A program made the position numbers and the translations under genes. The notes beneath the pieces were generated by a model. The model saw only the letters and a list, made by a program, of their open reading frames with translations. It was not told the origin of the DNA and did not search any database. Below, piece by piece: positions 24,301 through 35,074 of a stretch of 64,000 nt of DNA (positions within the stretch are counted from its first letter, which is position 1; each line of letters opens with the position of its first letter). The stretch is taken from assembly GCA_964023275.1 (NCBI GenBank), contig OZ029914.1, positions 44,354,437-44,418,436 of the forward strand, read 5' to 3'. Source of the stretch: Norana najaformis. Taxonomy: Eukaryota; Annelida; Clitellata; Crassiclitellata; Hormogastridae.

Positions 24301-27300
24301 TACCATCCAAGTTTTCCGACTTCTTTGGTTCGCTGCTCCATCGAACAGAAGCTCTGAAGTTTTCTTGCAGCTGGCAACCGAACTAAGAACAGAAAACAAC
24401 ATCTCACCCAATTAATTCACTGAAAAATGAGCAGCGTCAAGGCCATACGGTCACTGTAGAAAAAGGTATACATTTACATTTGGCACCGTGCCAGCCCATT
24501 CGGTGATTTACGGTAATAATCATCAGCAATTATGTGATACCATCACGCAGTTATCGAAACTCATCACCACCATCTCTGTTAACATATGAATCTAGATCTG
24601 AAGTGGGTAACTACCTTTAAGAAGCGCAAACCGGTGATCCAACAAAGTCGTGACTGCTCGTCATCTGTACAAAACTGTTTCAAATGACGTTTGTTGATGA
24701 CATCATCAGACGGCTAGACAACATAAAAACAAAACCATTAGCTGCATGTAAACCACAAAGATGAGAAGAAGCGCAGTCCCTTAAACCAACACTGACAGGC
24801 AGCCATAAGTTGAACCATAAGCATAACAGAACCATAACAGCCATAAGCATAAACTGTCACCAATTTAATTTTCTTAGCTGCAGCATATGATGTTAAGTAA
24901 CCAATCCTCTCCTTTGCCATCTTGTCTTGCAAGTGTATCATCAATGTCCTCATTTTACAGCTGTGCCTGCTAGAGGGCGCTAGAGGATGTCCTGATCAGG
25001 ATCTGAACCCCAAAATCTAGGTTGACAGTCCAGCACTACACTTCTGTGCATCCGATGAAGTAATTCTTACCACATGTACGTATGCCTATCGATTTTATTT
25101 TGACTGAGCGCCTGTTAATAAGCTCGTTCCCGCAAATTAGCTTTCTTTGGGTGCTGTAGAAATCTCGAGTTTTAAGATTATAATTATACGTATGCATATG
25201 ACTGAACACTTATACAGCGCCGTGTAGGAACCTCACAATTAAACGCAGAGTAAACAAGCTAAAAAGTTACTTGAAAGGCTCATATCAGATTCTCACCGCA
25301 AGGCAGAAGCAGTACTGCGTTGGGGCACTGAAGACCTTCTTGGCATTCAGTGCTACGTAGATGTTGTCGTTGCTAAGATCTGATAGTAGGACCATATTCT
25401 TTGGATCCTACAATGAAGAGAAAAAGCGTTCCTCAGAAAACCAAAAATAACAACGCCTAGAGATTCCGAGATCAAGTCTCTGGTTCACAGTCATTGAGAG
25501 CTTCTACTAAAGTCATTCAACTGTTAAATTCCTTGCATACACAGACTCCGTGCAACGACCCTGGGCAAGTTGTTTGCGCACACGTGTCTCTGTCACCAAG
25601 CAGCACGATTTAGTACCAGTGTAAGCTGGGAAGTAAACAGCAAGTCCTGCGGTGAACTGGTACCGAATCCACGACCTTGTGACTCGTCAATTGCCCACTT
25701 AAAGGCCTAAGAAAAGGAAATGAGCGCCTCCTCTACGTCTCACTTAAGGGATATGCGGTACTTAACTTTTTACTTTACGGCACCCTTTTCTTTGGCTTTG
25801 GTCAAGTTATGGTGCATATAAATTGTCCTTTATTATCATCATTCATCATTTTTATCATCACTATTATTAATTAGTACTACTAATAGTAGTAGTAGTGGGA
25901 GTAGCAGGATGAATACAACTCCTACTACAATTAACCTCATGAAGTAACCCAAACATGTAACTGCTGAGGAATAACCCGATCAAATAACCAACACATTCAT
26001 CTGAAGAGGATTAACTCAATCAAATAACAAAAACCTAAAACCTCAAATAATTAAAAACAAATTTCTGAACTATTAACATCGTCACATCAGTGTCACATTA
26101 CTATCGTCACATAAAGCACTGACCTTAACGTTGCCCTTTGTCACGCAGTAAAGACCTGAGGATTGCAAAACACAGAAGTACTTCTTCCAAGCTTTTTTAC
26201 CGTCACGCACTTGAAGGAAGCCTTGGATGTCAGGCATACTCTGGTTTGCAAGTAGGTTCTGTTTCACAACAATAAATAGTTTATCAAAGTTAAAACAAAA
26301 TCAACCATATATATCACAGATCTTCAAAATACAATTAATGAAACACATGTAACACAATAATCACATGAATATTAATTTATATAAAACAATCATAAATATT
26401 AATTTTAAATAGACACAGCATATAAATATTAATTTATATAAACACACAGTCATAAATGTTAATTTTAAATAGACACAGCATATAATTATTAAGCTATATA
26501 AACACAGTCATAAATATTAATTTTAAATAGACACAGCATATACGCATTACTTTATATAAACACAGTCATAAATATTAATTCTTAAAGGCCAGCATATGAA
26601 CATTAATTTTTATAAATACACAATACATCGAAATTAATTTTGAAAATCATGTCATGTAATCATCTCTGGACTGGATCCAGTCGTTGATTTCTCTATGACA
26701 TCCCTCCACAAATCTCGTTTCCCGGCCATCTCCTCAAGGGTTATTCTCCGTCTGCCCTCCGTTTTCCCATAGATAGTAACTCCGGCACCTTTCAGATCCT
26801 CTTCAAGGCAGTCTATCCATCTTCTTTTCGGTCTTCCCACTGCCCTCTTTCCGTCCGGTTTGTATTTAAAGATTTTCTTTGGATTACAGTTCTCCTCCAT
26901 CCTCAGGATATGTCCTGCCCACTTCATTCTTCTTTTCTTAATCACATTGTTTATCAATGGTTGTTGTGTTCGTTGTCTAATACTTTCATTCGTTACATGG
27001 TCCTTATAGCTAACTCTTAGTATTCTTCTGAGCCATTTGTTTTCTGCTGCATTCAGTTTATTCTCCATTGTTCTTGTGATACTCCATGACTCACATCCAT
27101 AGATTAGTACTGGGATCACGCATGTGTTGAGGATTTTTAGCTTTATCTCCAGTTTTATATCATGTCGTTTGAAGACCTTTTGCAACCTGTTAAAGGTTGA
27201 CCCTGCAAGTGCTATTCTCCTTTTGATTTCTGTTTCAGAATTTTGAAAAGGCATATCATATGAATATTAATTTATATAATCATAGTATATCAATATCAAT

Positions 27301-30300
27301 TTCCAAAACAAACAGCAGTTTAATTAATTTTAAGACACAGCACATGAATATTAATTTATACAAGGCATAGCACATGAATATTAATTTACACAAGGCACAG
27401 CACATGAATATTAATTTATACAAGGCACAGCACATGAATATTAATTTATACAAGACACAGCACAAGAATATTAATTTATACAAGGTACAGCACATGAATA
27501 TTAATTTATGTAATGAGAATCCACACAAACTGTTGACAAGGCAAGTGGTATTTATACCTGAAGCAGGAGATTGCGATATCGTTCATGACGCGTCATGAGT
27601 CCAGTCATGTCTTCCTTTGGTAGCTCAACATCGATCATGTGCTCAGGAAAGCAGTGCTAGTGAGTAGAGGAAAAACAGAACATCAATACACCTGCTTAAT
27701 TGGTTCCGTTATTCAGTCAGTCTGCCTGCCTGCCAATCTGTCTGTGTGTCTGTCTGGATGCTTGTCTCTCTGTGTCTCTGTCAGTGTCTGTCTGTTTTTC
27801 AGTCTGTCTGTCTCTGTCTGTGTCTGCGTGCCTGCCAATCTGTCTGTGTGTCTGTCCGTCTGGATGCCTGTCTGTGTGTCTGTCTGTCTGTGTCTGCCTG
27901 TTTTTCAGTCTGTCTGTCTCTGTCTGTGTCTGCCTGCCTGCCAATCTATCTGTGTCTGTCTGTCTGGATGCCTGTCTGTCTGTCTGTGTCTGTCTGTTTT
28001 TCAGTCTGTCTGTTTCTGTCTGAGTCTGCCGGCCAGTCTGGATGATGGTCTGTCTGTCTGCCCCTTGCACAGCTTGAGTAACACTTGTCCGCAACACCTT
28101 TAACACAGTAGTAAGTGATTCAGTGGCCTGATTCCACATCTATTCGACAATAGCTGCAATTGCGATACTCCAAATGTTTTGGCATCTAGCCAGATTTCCC
28201 TCTTCGCGGCCCTGGGCCAGAGTACCATTTTTACTTTGTACTTAAACAGATGAAACCGAATTTGAAACAGAAAATTTACAACCAGGCAAAGCTTTTCCAA
28301 TGCATGCATACATTTTCAAACTGCCTCTCATTGAGTCAACTTAAAATGGCACACTCAAGATTTCTACAGCACTCAAAGAATGCTAAATTATGGGAACTAA
28401 CTTATTCACAGGTGTTTAACACTTTGTGAGGCACTTAAATAGTGCTACATAACTTGATACATACATACTTTACATGCTTACAATGCACATTATAAGTTGT
28501 ACAAATACAATCATGAACAGAGCAAAAACAGAATGCTGCAGAAAGCCAGACTCAAAAATAGAAGCGCAGAAATGACGCGTCCTGCAGATAATCCTCTAGC
28601 CAACAATAACCTCCTTTAATCCACAACAATGCTAATAGATATCTATTTTGTGATTCATCGGCATTAATTCCATCACAGGCTTCTGCCAAAGCGAATAACA
28701 TTCTGGCGTATCGTCAAAACACGAGACCAACAAAAGATGATTATGATATTTGTTTCCAATAATGGGCTTAGACATGAAAAATAAACATTAAGAAAATAAA
28801 AATAACTATGAAAAATGAAAAGTACATACATTTGGATTGGAATATAGTTCATATCGGTTGAAGTCCTTTCGAAAATAGAAGCGATTGTTGGCCGTGCCCC
28901 ACGACTTCAAGATTGGATACATAATTTCATGGTCTTCGAGACTTCTCTCTACAACATATCGTAACTATGCTTAAGACTTTTCATGGTCTTCGAGACTTCT
29001 CTCCACAACAAATTGTAACTATTTCAGACTTTTCACAGTCTTTGAAATTTCTCTCTACAACACACCGTAACTATGCTTCACTTTTCATGCTCTTCAAGAC
29101 TTCTCTCCGTTTCAGACTGGCGATTTGCTTTCCTATAAATTTCGCTCCTTCTCCTTGCTGAACTGTGTATAACTTTGAAGGCTGTCATCTAAGAATGCCA
29201 GCTTAAATAAACACTGCAACAGCATCAACTGATGCCTTGTGAGTTAGTACAAGGGTAGTCGTGATTAGGGCACCATAACATACCCTACCCAACACCACCA
29301 TAACATACCCTACCCAACACCACTGCGCTGTGCTTCAGCGCCCTCATACATTGCTAGCTTCATATCAACACCTTCCTAGACAGTTGCAATGTTCCAACAC
29401 TGGACTGTTGCTAGAGCCTAGGTTCAAGAGAACTGGAGGATCATACACCTTCAGCCGCTGTGTTCCTCGTATTTGGAATCGTCAACCACAAAAGGCCCAA
29501 CATGCCAACTTTCTTTCATCATTTGAATCACTCGTTAAGACTCGCTTTATACTCAGCACTTGCAAGACTGCCTCGCAAACATACATCTGTGCCTCAAATT
29601 CAGATTTACTGACTTTGCTCATGTAACGTGTTTTGAACAAATAAATAAATAAATATATTTATTTGATATTGCCCTCCTTTCAAAGTTCAGAAGAGAACAT
29701 ATGACTATGCGACAGGATATTGATGGCACTAAGCAACTGTGCGCGAAGGAATTCCTCGAGCTCCCCACGCAGCAATAACAAAAATAATATTAAAAAGTAA
29801 TAATAAAACTACCTAGGTTCAGTTTGTCGATGTGTTCGACTATCGTCCAGAAGGGATCTCGTTTCGAGCAGTTGAGCACCGCAAGACGATCGCAAACGTT
29901 GGCCACTGTGGTGGCGCCATCTATATCGACCGAGTTGTATTTGCGTTCGTTAACATAGACGTCAACCATCGTCTTCTGCTTCAAAACAAAAACACCGATA
30001 ATTACGGCCATTAGGTCTTTTGTTTATGAGAGCTCCGTTGCAGAGCATGACGCAATCGAAAAAGTGTTTATCAGACTCTTCATTGTATTTCTACAGCATA
30101 AACGTTTTTATTCTGTCGTATAAACAAGCCTCTTCGTCAATATTTTCGTCCATATGAACCCCATAAACAAAGAGAACGTCGATTAATTGCGATAAACAAG
30201 AAAACAAAACGATGCGTCGGCCAAATCAGAATGGACTGCAAAGAATGAACTCCTACGGTATATGTTGTAACGTAATTTTAAAGTGATATTTATATACCGC

Positions 30301-33300
30301 CTACTAAGGTTCTTAAAATGCGCTGTAGAGGTGTAACTGTCAATATAGATACAGCATCAGCTTAAGATTTCACCCAGCTGTTGTAACACCGCACGTTTAT
30401 GTCGCAAAGAGCAAATAAAAGATGAACTTTAAGGTGTTTTTTCAGTGGAAATAAAAGATTAAAGGAAAAAATGCATCGGAGGAATGAATGGCAGAGATAA
30501 TGCCAGCTTCCCATCTCATAAACAGATCAAATGACCGTAAAAGCAGGATCGTGCATATCCGCAGGGTATGTAACGGAAGCTGATACGTACAACATCAAAC
30601 CTCATTAGGTGCCACTTAAACCTTACGTGACCAGCAGTTTATTGCACAGTCAATCGGTAATGGCCAATCCCAAGTTGCCAGGATTTTATTTAATCACCAG
30701 CTCTGACCCAGTAAATTCTTTCTAGTTCAGATCAGTGCAAATAAAACCCAAAATACGGACCCGATTGTCAAATCAGATACACCGGAAAATCACTATTGCA
30801 CTGCCATTGGGAGCCATATCCAGGGTCACCATATCACAAGGCTGTGTTATTCACACGAAACCAAAAACACTCCTCTTCCACAAATCCTATCCTGACTTTT
30901 CCTTTTTCCCTTATCTCACTTTCCCAGTCAATTTCACACACCATCCACCATAGCCGTCTGACTGTTGGCCTGCCTGACTAGGATCTTGAGCTGAAAATGA
31001 ACCCCTCCTGTCTATGGATTTTGTTTTGACTGAGCATCTGTGAATAAGCTGGTTCCTGCAACTTAGCTTTCACTGGGCTCTGCAGAAGTTTTGAGTTTAT
31101 GATTACAATTACCACATAACTTTCTACAGGTGAATTAACTTGGAGGACCAGGTGCAATATCAGAATTCTTGTTAAAATGAAGCACGTTGAAACAAGTCTC
31201 CAGTGTAGGACTATACATAAGCAGCTGTCCGTTCCTAGGATGCCTGAGATCTGAGATGCTGAAAGATCTGGAGAGGGGTGTCTTGCGATAAGCTGAAACG
31301 TTTGCTGAGCTATTTTTAGTGCAAAAGATCAAGTGTTTCAGTGTTCCAGATGGCCAGCCCAATCCATCGGACCAAGAATCGCAATAATTTACGTAATCTA
31401 AACAAAAACTCACTTCTGGATGTCAACATTACAACACTAACCACAACAATTTATAAAACAAACTCAGTTTTTAACGTTCGCACCTGAATACTGAACACTG
31501 AATTTACCTGCACATAGAGTCGTTCAGGGACATGGGACCTTGACTTACTTACTTATCCACGAATAAGCTGGTTCCTGCGACTTAAAATTCAGTGGGCATT
31601 GCAGAAATCTTGAGCTTACCATTACGATTACTAGAACAGTACCAGGTAATCGTCTGCAGGATCACGCCTCTCCAAGACGGCAACCGAGTAGGGACCTTGA
31701 GCAAGTTCTTTGCGCACAATAGCTCAGCGCCAACGATTGGTGCTCTGTCATTAGATAACGTAATTGTCTGGTTGGCTCTGCTCCATCACATCTTAGGGAC
31801 TTCTGCATTTCGGTCTCCTTGGTTCCAGGCCGTAGCACTCTCCCGTCGGCCTCCCTTGGACTCCTGACTGTCCCTCGTATGCGCACTGCTACAGCGCAGT
31901 CTAGTAGCTTTGCCTACGCTGGACCTAATAGCTGGAATCGCCTTTCCCGAGGGCTCCGGCTTGCATTCCTCAGTTTGTCCCTTCCGCAGTTTCGCAAGCG
32001 CCTGAAGTCTGTATTATCTGACAGTGGTCTCACTGGTTCGGGTCGGGAGCGCCTCTGATGAGTCTATTCTTGAAGTAAATGTCAGATTACAATTACAATC
32101 ACAACAGCGCTTAATAAATACAGAAATAATAATGACATTAATCACAGCAATGACTAACGCTAAACTCACTTTCTGATCGATACTGCTCTCCGCCTGAACT
32201 GCACCACAGTCTGTTTGACAATTGCACCTTAGCGTCGGAGAACCAGAGTCGAGACGCTGAACGCTCTTGACTTCCTTGTCTGGAGAAACAGGAAGTGATG
32301 AATTCGTTTCCAAACTGTACATCTGTGATAAAACGGGGGCAAGCCGGCTGTGCGTCACCTCTGGAAATGGGTCGGGTAAGTCGAACTCCGGATTTGGCAA
32401 CGACGAACGTTTTGCCTGACCGTTTCTTAGACCTGTAATGTAATGTAAAGCAAAGTAACGTAATTGGTCGTTTCTTACATGATTTTATTTCATTTATTTA
32501 TTTACTGCATTATTTCATAATTTATTTATGGCATTTATTATTGTAAGCAAGGTTGGTGAATTGAACCTGAGTTGCAAGACACTTCCGGAATAGTACCCCA
32601 CCAAAATTACGACAATTATCTGATCCATCATACGAACTCACCATCACTTCACCCCTTGCAACCTCTGTGTATGCGTCTTCCACTCAAAACTGAAAACATT
32701 CCTCTTCTGCAGATACCGTCCTCATTCCTTCTCTTCCTTTTATCTATCCTGCAGATCCAATTCCAAACACCACCCACCGTAGCCGTCAGACTGTTGGCAT
32801 GCCTGACTCTTAGATCTTGATCTGGAACCAATCCCTTCTTGCCTATCAATTTTGTTTTGACAGAGCGCCTGTGAATAAGCTGGTTCCCACAACTTAGCTT
32901 TCGTTGGGCGCTGTAGAAATCTCTTACGATTATGACTCATCGAAGTGCAAACCTACAAATGAAATCTCAAAATATCTTTCTGCTCCGGTGGGAAATTGAA
33001 TTTCCAACCTGTCAACTCACAATCCAGCACGCTAACCGCTAGACCATCACACACACCCCTCCTGTTTTGCTAAACACTCGCATTCACCGGCTTAGCCGTC
33101 TTCACAAGGGTGCTCGCTACACGTCAAGTTCAATCACTCTCTTTGCAAAAGGGCTGAAACATTAATCTTCGTTAGCAGTCATTCCCCGTTCAAACTCACT
33201 CCCACAAACTGACTAATCTTCTGTTTATTATTTTTCGGCTGGAATGAATGCCTGCTCGGGGTAAACTCCTCTGTTATGACCGAGTGCGCCCTGCCCTGTT

Positions 33301-34997
33301 CAAAAGAAAATATTACCCCACCTGTGCCTCTAATTATTCTGCCTTTGTAAGACCCCATCCTCGTAGCCCCACATGTATTGTTGCCTGCTTACTCACAGAA
33401 CTCTCTTATGCACCACTGATACGCCTACCCTCCTTCGTAAGCTTCTTATTAGGGGTAAATAATATGCGTTCCGATTCATCACACACATTCACAGAAAGCA
33501 CCTCTGATTAGTAGAATAGCGCTATATAAATTAACAGCTACAAATTACAATACACATACATACCAAACCTACTCATACACATTCTTCAGAAGTACAAAAT
33601 TATTCTACCAACAATTCATCAATTTACACAAAGTAAAGTAAAGTAAACTGATTGTCCATTTACTTCGTGTCCACAGACAGCTAGATCAGTAGTCTTCCCA
33701 TTTCTCTCAGCTTAAACACAACCCACCCTAGCCTCCTCTCTCTGGTCCCCTGGCAACCGTACTTGGTTCTTGACATGGCATTGTTCGACAACCCCACGGA
33801 CTTGACGCAGCGCTCGTGAATAAGCTGGTGCCCTGCGCTAGGCTTTTAAGTAGCACTTCAGAAATTTCGAGTTTACGACTACGACTACGATCAGTAAGGT
33901 GCGTAATGCATTGTAAAAAAGACAGGTTGTTTCGAAACGTAAGAAGTAATGAGCTGCTTCTAGGGCACTCGACATTACCACCTGCCAACACAAGTGCCAA
34001 AAGATGAAGAAGAATAACAGAGGCACCAAAAGGCAGCCTCAAGAGGGTGTAAGCGTTAGCGACTTCATTTGCTTATCCTCAGCATATAAGAGTGGAATGC
34101 CAGTCTTCATGTAAACAGAAATAACTGGTATAAACATGCCACCAGCACAGCTTGCAAATTGATGAACTTCCCGTTCTCAGTGACATTTAATACTGCTTTG
34201 GCTACCATTGCAAATGCCTCTCTGATTAGTTTCTTTTCAAATGGTGCTATATAAATTTATAATTACAATTTAAACTGTGTAAGTCGTTACATTATATCAA
34301 GTAACTAAAATAACTTAGCAACACTAAATTCTTTTATTAATAACTAAATTATTTTTTATTAGCAAAAAAATGTGCCCGAACGCTGTTCTGGAGTGTTCCG
34401 TCTGAAAAAACTGTAACGAAGTTAATCCAACTTGACAGTCACCGTTTTCTCTTTAGCAAGTCTTCAGACACTGTTAATCGTAATCGAAATTCGGAGATTT
34501 CTACAGCACCCAACGAAAGCCGCGCCATGGGGGCCAGCTTATTCACAGGCGCTCAGTCAAAACAAAATCGATAGGCAAAAGGGTTCGGTTCCAGGTCAAG
34601 ATCCAAAAGTCAGACGGAGAAACAGCATGGCAGCAATGGGGTGGTGTTTGGGGTTGGAGAGGAGAGAGAGATACGAGGAAGAATGGGTGTAATGGGGGGG
34701 GGGGGGTACGTTACTAACCAGTTATGCTATAAAAAGCATGTAGCTAAGTAAATCCAACTTGCCTAGGATGGCTAGTGTCCTCACTGGTGTAGTTGTTGAA
34801 CTCGTGGTGACCAGAGGAAGTTCACTGACTGACCGTTCCAGCGTAAAGGACTCGTAATGATGGGACCGGACGTTATTCCGATGGGAGTAGTTGACCACTG
34901 CATCGTCACTGGAGCTCAAGGTGAGGTCATCGTTGAGGGTGGAATAGTTCTGTGATGGAAGCGACAGAGGAAAGATGTTTCCAACTGTCGCTGACAT
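21332..34997 (-). CDS. Grb7/10/14-family adaptor (RA-PH-BPS-SH2)
   Basis: Cytosolic adaptor that docks on activated receptor tyrosine kinases. Vertebrates have three paralogues (GRB7, GRB10, GRB14); one appears here. Exons on the - strand: 34785-34997, 32170-32415, 29813-29975, 28830-28948, 27558-27656, 26124-26258, 25297-25407, 24615-24713, 24296-24382, 23113-23312, 22402-22495, 21332-21475, giving about 569 aa. Exon 2 has the N-terminal proline motif (PNPEFDLPDPFPE). Exons 3-4 are the RA domain (about 154-247, with ERSLEDHE). Exons 6-8 are the PH domain (IQGFLQVRDGKKAWKK; CTDDEQSRLCW). Exons 9-10 are a short BPS-like linker. Exons 10-12 are SH2 (about 469-565), with WFHDKIGRDEA, FLVRNSQ (Arg496 binds phosphotyrosine) and a C-terminal FVDLAQLIDFYRVNAG. 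Phases agree throughout. The least certain parts are the first exon, which may have coding sequence upstream, and the exon 2 acceptor (32415 or 32432). Exons 4, 5 and 11 are crowded by repeats. Confidence 0.95.
22150..22401 (-). mobile_element. LINE 3'-end fragment (family C) abutting an SH2 exon
   Basis: The frame contains FVGPSSWNCLPLDQRLQLL and SLTQSRKRLKSFLF, the typical C-terminus of CR1/Jockey-type reverse transcriptases (GPxxWNxLP...FKxxLKxxLF). The 3' tail is TTTATAAATGTTCGTTTAC, then an AT-rich end. Its coding strand matches the host gene, and its open frame continues without a stop from exon 11. Confidence 0.75.
22545..22760 (-). mobile_element. LINE 3'-end fragment (family C/B related)
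   Basis: On the - strand it ends in AGTGGCACTTATAAATTTTT, then GATTACGATTACAA, the tail type of other LINE ends here. It lies in the intron between exons 10 and 11 of the adaptor gene. Confidence 0.5.
23735..23790. repeat. AT dinucleotide microsatellite
   Basis: Two TA runs are separated by a short CA-rich spacer, in an intron of the adaptor gene. Confidence 0.85.
23880..24125 (-). mobile_element. LINE 3'-end fragment (family B)
   Basis: Family-B phrases on the + strand are CAAACTGATAGGCAGCAAGG, TTCCAGGTCCAGATCC and GTTTGAAACTGGAGA. Compare the copies at 34465, 46352 and 51528. Confidence 0.6.
24955..25065 (-). mobile_element. tRNA-derived SINE
   Basis: On the - strand it has an A-box-like TGCACAGAAGTGTAGTGC and a B-box-like GGGGTTCAGATCC. 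The body ends in AGCGCCCTCTAG, a phrase also found in the SINE at 43390-43640. Confidence 0.6.
25095..25195 (+). mobile_element. LINE 3'-end fragment (family B)
   Basis: Short tail: GATTTTATTTTGACTGAGCG, GCTGTAGAAATCTCGAGTTT, then a degenerate ATTA-rich end. Confidence 0.7.
25755..25905 (+). mobile_element. LINE tail with ATT/ATC end
   Basis: CACCCTTTTCTTTGGCTTTG and ATAAATTGTC, then ATTATCATCATT, parallel the better-preserved tail at 56160-56345. Confidence 0.5.
26340..26635. repeat. about 60-bp AT-rich minisatellite (left part)
   Basis: Five or so imperfect copies of a unit contain CACAGCATATA, AATATTAATT and TTTTAAATAGA. It is related to the 30-bp array at 27332-27512. The two were probably one locus before the LINE at 26647-27238 inserted. 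Confidence 0.75.
26647..27238 (-). mobile_element. 5'-truncated RTE-like LINE with target-site duplication
   Basis: An open frame (26652-27238) encodes the C-terminal part of a non-LTR retrotransposon protein: thumb region, then YGCESWSITR, WLRRILRVSYKDHVTN, RRMKWAGHILRMEEN and GKRAVGRPKRRW. It starts mid-protein, so it is truncated at the 5' end. Only five bases separate the stop codon from the element's end, as in RTE-type elements with almost no 3' UTR. The same 11 bases, AATTTTGAAAA, flank it at 26636-26646 and 27239-27249, the target-site duplication. The frame is intact, so insertion is fairly recent. It lies in the adaptor's intron between exons 5 and 6, in sense orientation. It cannot move by itself. 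Confidence 0.9.
27332..27512. repeat. 30-bp minisatellite
   Basis: Six near-identical 30-bp units (CACAGCACATGAATATTAAT, then TTATACAAGG) end 46 bp from the 3' border of exon 5 of the adaptor gene. The translated repeats are artefacts. Confidence 0.95.
27715..28060. repeat. TCTG array with about 108-bp higher-order unit
   Basis: A degenerate TCTG/CCTG array has a landmark, GTTTTTCAGTCTGTCTGT, recurring about every 105-110 bp (three times). It starts about 60 bp upstream of the exon 5 acceptor of the adaptor gene. Open frames on both strands are repeat artefacts. Confidence 0.95.
28926..29122. repeat. about 52-bp tandem repeat that includes an exon border
   Basis: About 3.6 copies of a unit contain TTTCATGGTCTTCGAGACTT, then CTCTCTACAACA and GTAACTAT. 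The copy nearest the gene (28926-28979) contains the real exon 4 acceptor and the first 23 exon bases. The others are diverged intronic copies of that exon border. Confidence 0.9.
29330..29660 (+). mobile_element. CR1/L2-like LINE 3'-end fragment
   Basis: Reverse-transcriptase C-terminal remains are seen (YTFSRCVPRIWNRQP, then LSSFESLVKTRF). The tail carries TCAAATTCAGATTTACTGAC and ends in AAATAAATAAATAAAT. It lies in the adaptor's intron between exons 3 and 4, antisense. Confidence 0.75.
30850..31115 (+). mobile_element. LINE 3'-end fragment (family B)
   Basis: It begins with KPKTLLFHKS-type text, the FxxxLKTxLF end of a CR1/L2-like reverse transcriptase. It continues through GTTTTGACTGAGCATCTGTG, GAATAAGCTGGTTCC and ATTTTGAGTTT-like text to an ATTACAATTAC tail. 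Confidence 0.75.
31150..31410 (-). other. unexplained open frame in an adaptor intron
   Basis: A 92-codon frame on the - strand has a plausible acceptor (TTTTTGTTTAG) at its 5' side and a stop at 31135. The product is Ser-rich (RKTPLSRSFSISDL), with no domain I recognise. Exons 2 and 3 of the adaptor join in phase without it. It could be an alternative terminal exon or chance. Confidence 0.25.
31550..31632 (+). mobile_element. short LINE tail (family B)
   Basis: GAATAAGCTGGTTCCTGCGA, then GCAGAAATCTTGAGCTTACC and ATTACGATTA. Confidence 0.65.
31720..32110 (+). mobile_element. LINE 3'-end fragment (family C)
   Basis: Coding remains read SFAYAGPNSWNRLSRGLRLA, then SLPQFRKRLKSVL, the CR1/Jockey reverse-transcriptase C-terminus. 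After a stop comes a tail ending in ATTACAATTACAATCACAA. It is closely related to the copy at 22150-22401 on the other strand. Confidence 0.8.
32680..32940 (+). mobile_element. LINE 3'-end fragment (family B)
   Basis: TTCCACTCAAAACTGAAAAC encodes the FHSKLKT ending. The full family-B tail follows (TTTTGTTTTGACAGAGCGCC, GTTGGGCGCTGTAGAAATCT), then a short ATTACGATTA-type end. It lies upstream of exon 2 of the adaptor gene. Confidence 0.8.
32985..33060 (-). mobile_element. tRNA-derived SINE head
   Basis: On the - strand TGGTCTAGCGGTTAGCGTGC is a clear A box, followed by a degraded B box (GGTTGGAAATTC). It resembles the SINE head at 43570-43640. It is not an intact tRNA gene. Confidence 0.65.
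33690..33890 (+). mobile_element. LINE 3'-end fragment (family B variant)
   Basis: It contains CAACCGTACTTGGTTCTTGA, GAATAAGCTGGTGCCC and AGAAATTTCGAGTTTACGAC, then ACGACTACGATC. It is the same subfamily as 10520-10735 and 45328-45512. Confidence 0.7.
34465..34706 (-). mobile_element. LINE 3'-end fragment (family B) and G run
   Basis: On the + strand: GTAATCGAAATTCGGAGATT, CACCCAACGAAAGCCGCG, CAGTCAAAACAAAATCGATA, GTTCGGTTCCAGGTCAAGAT. A G homopolymer (34694-34706) follows. It ends about 80 bp from exon 1 of the adaptor gene. Confidence 0.75.
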
Positions 34998-35074
34998 TCT
35001 ACAAAGAAAACACATGCACGTTTTAGTGATTTTTTTAATTGGGTTAGGTCTCATTTGGTAAATAGTTGAAGCAA

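Noticed and set aside
27332..27512. CRISPR-like regular 30-bp repeats
   Set aside because: The units are contiguous without unique spacers and lie in a eukaryotic intron: a minisatellite.
27639..28139. Four overlapping 100-150 codon frames
   Set aside because: All are products of the TCTG array. The real coding here is the 99-bp exon at 27558-27656.
31150..31410. Extra exon of the adaptor gene
   Set aside because: Exons 2 and 3 join in phase without it, its frame ends in a stop, and no Grb-family counterpart was recognised; kept only as an unexplained frame.
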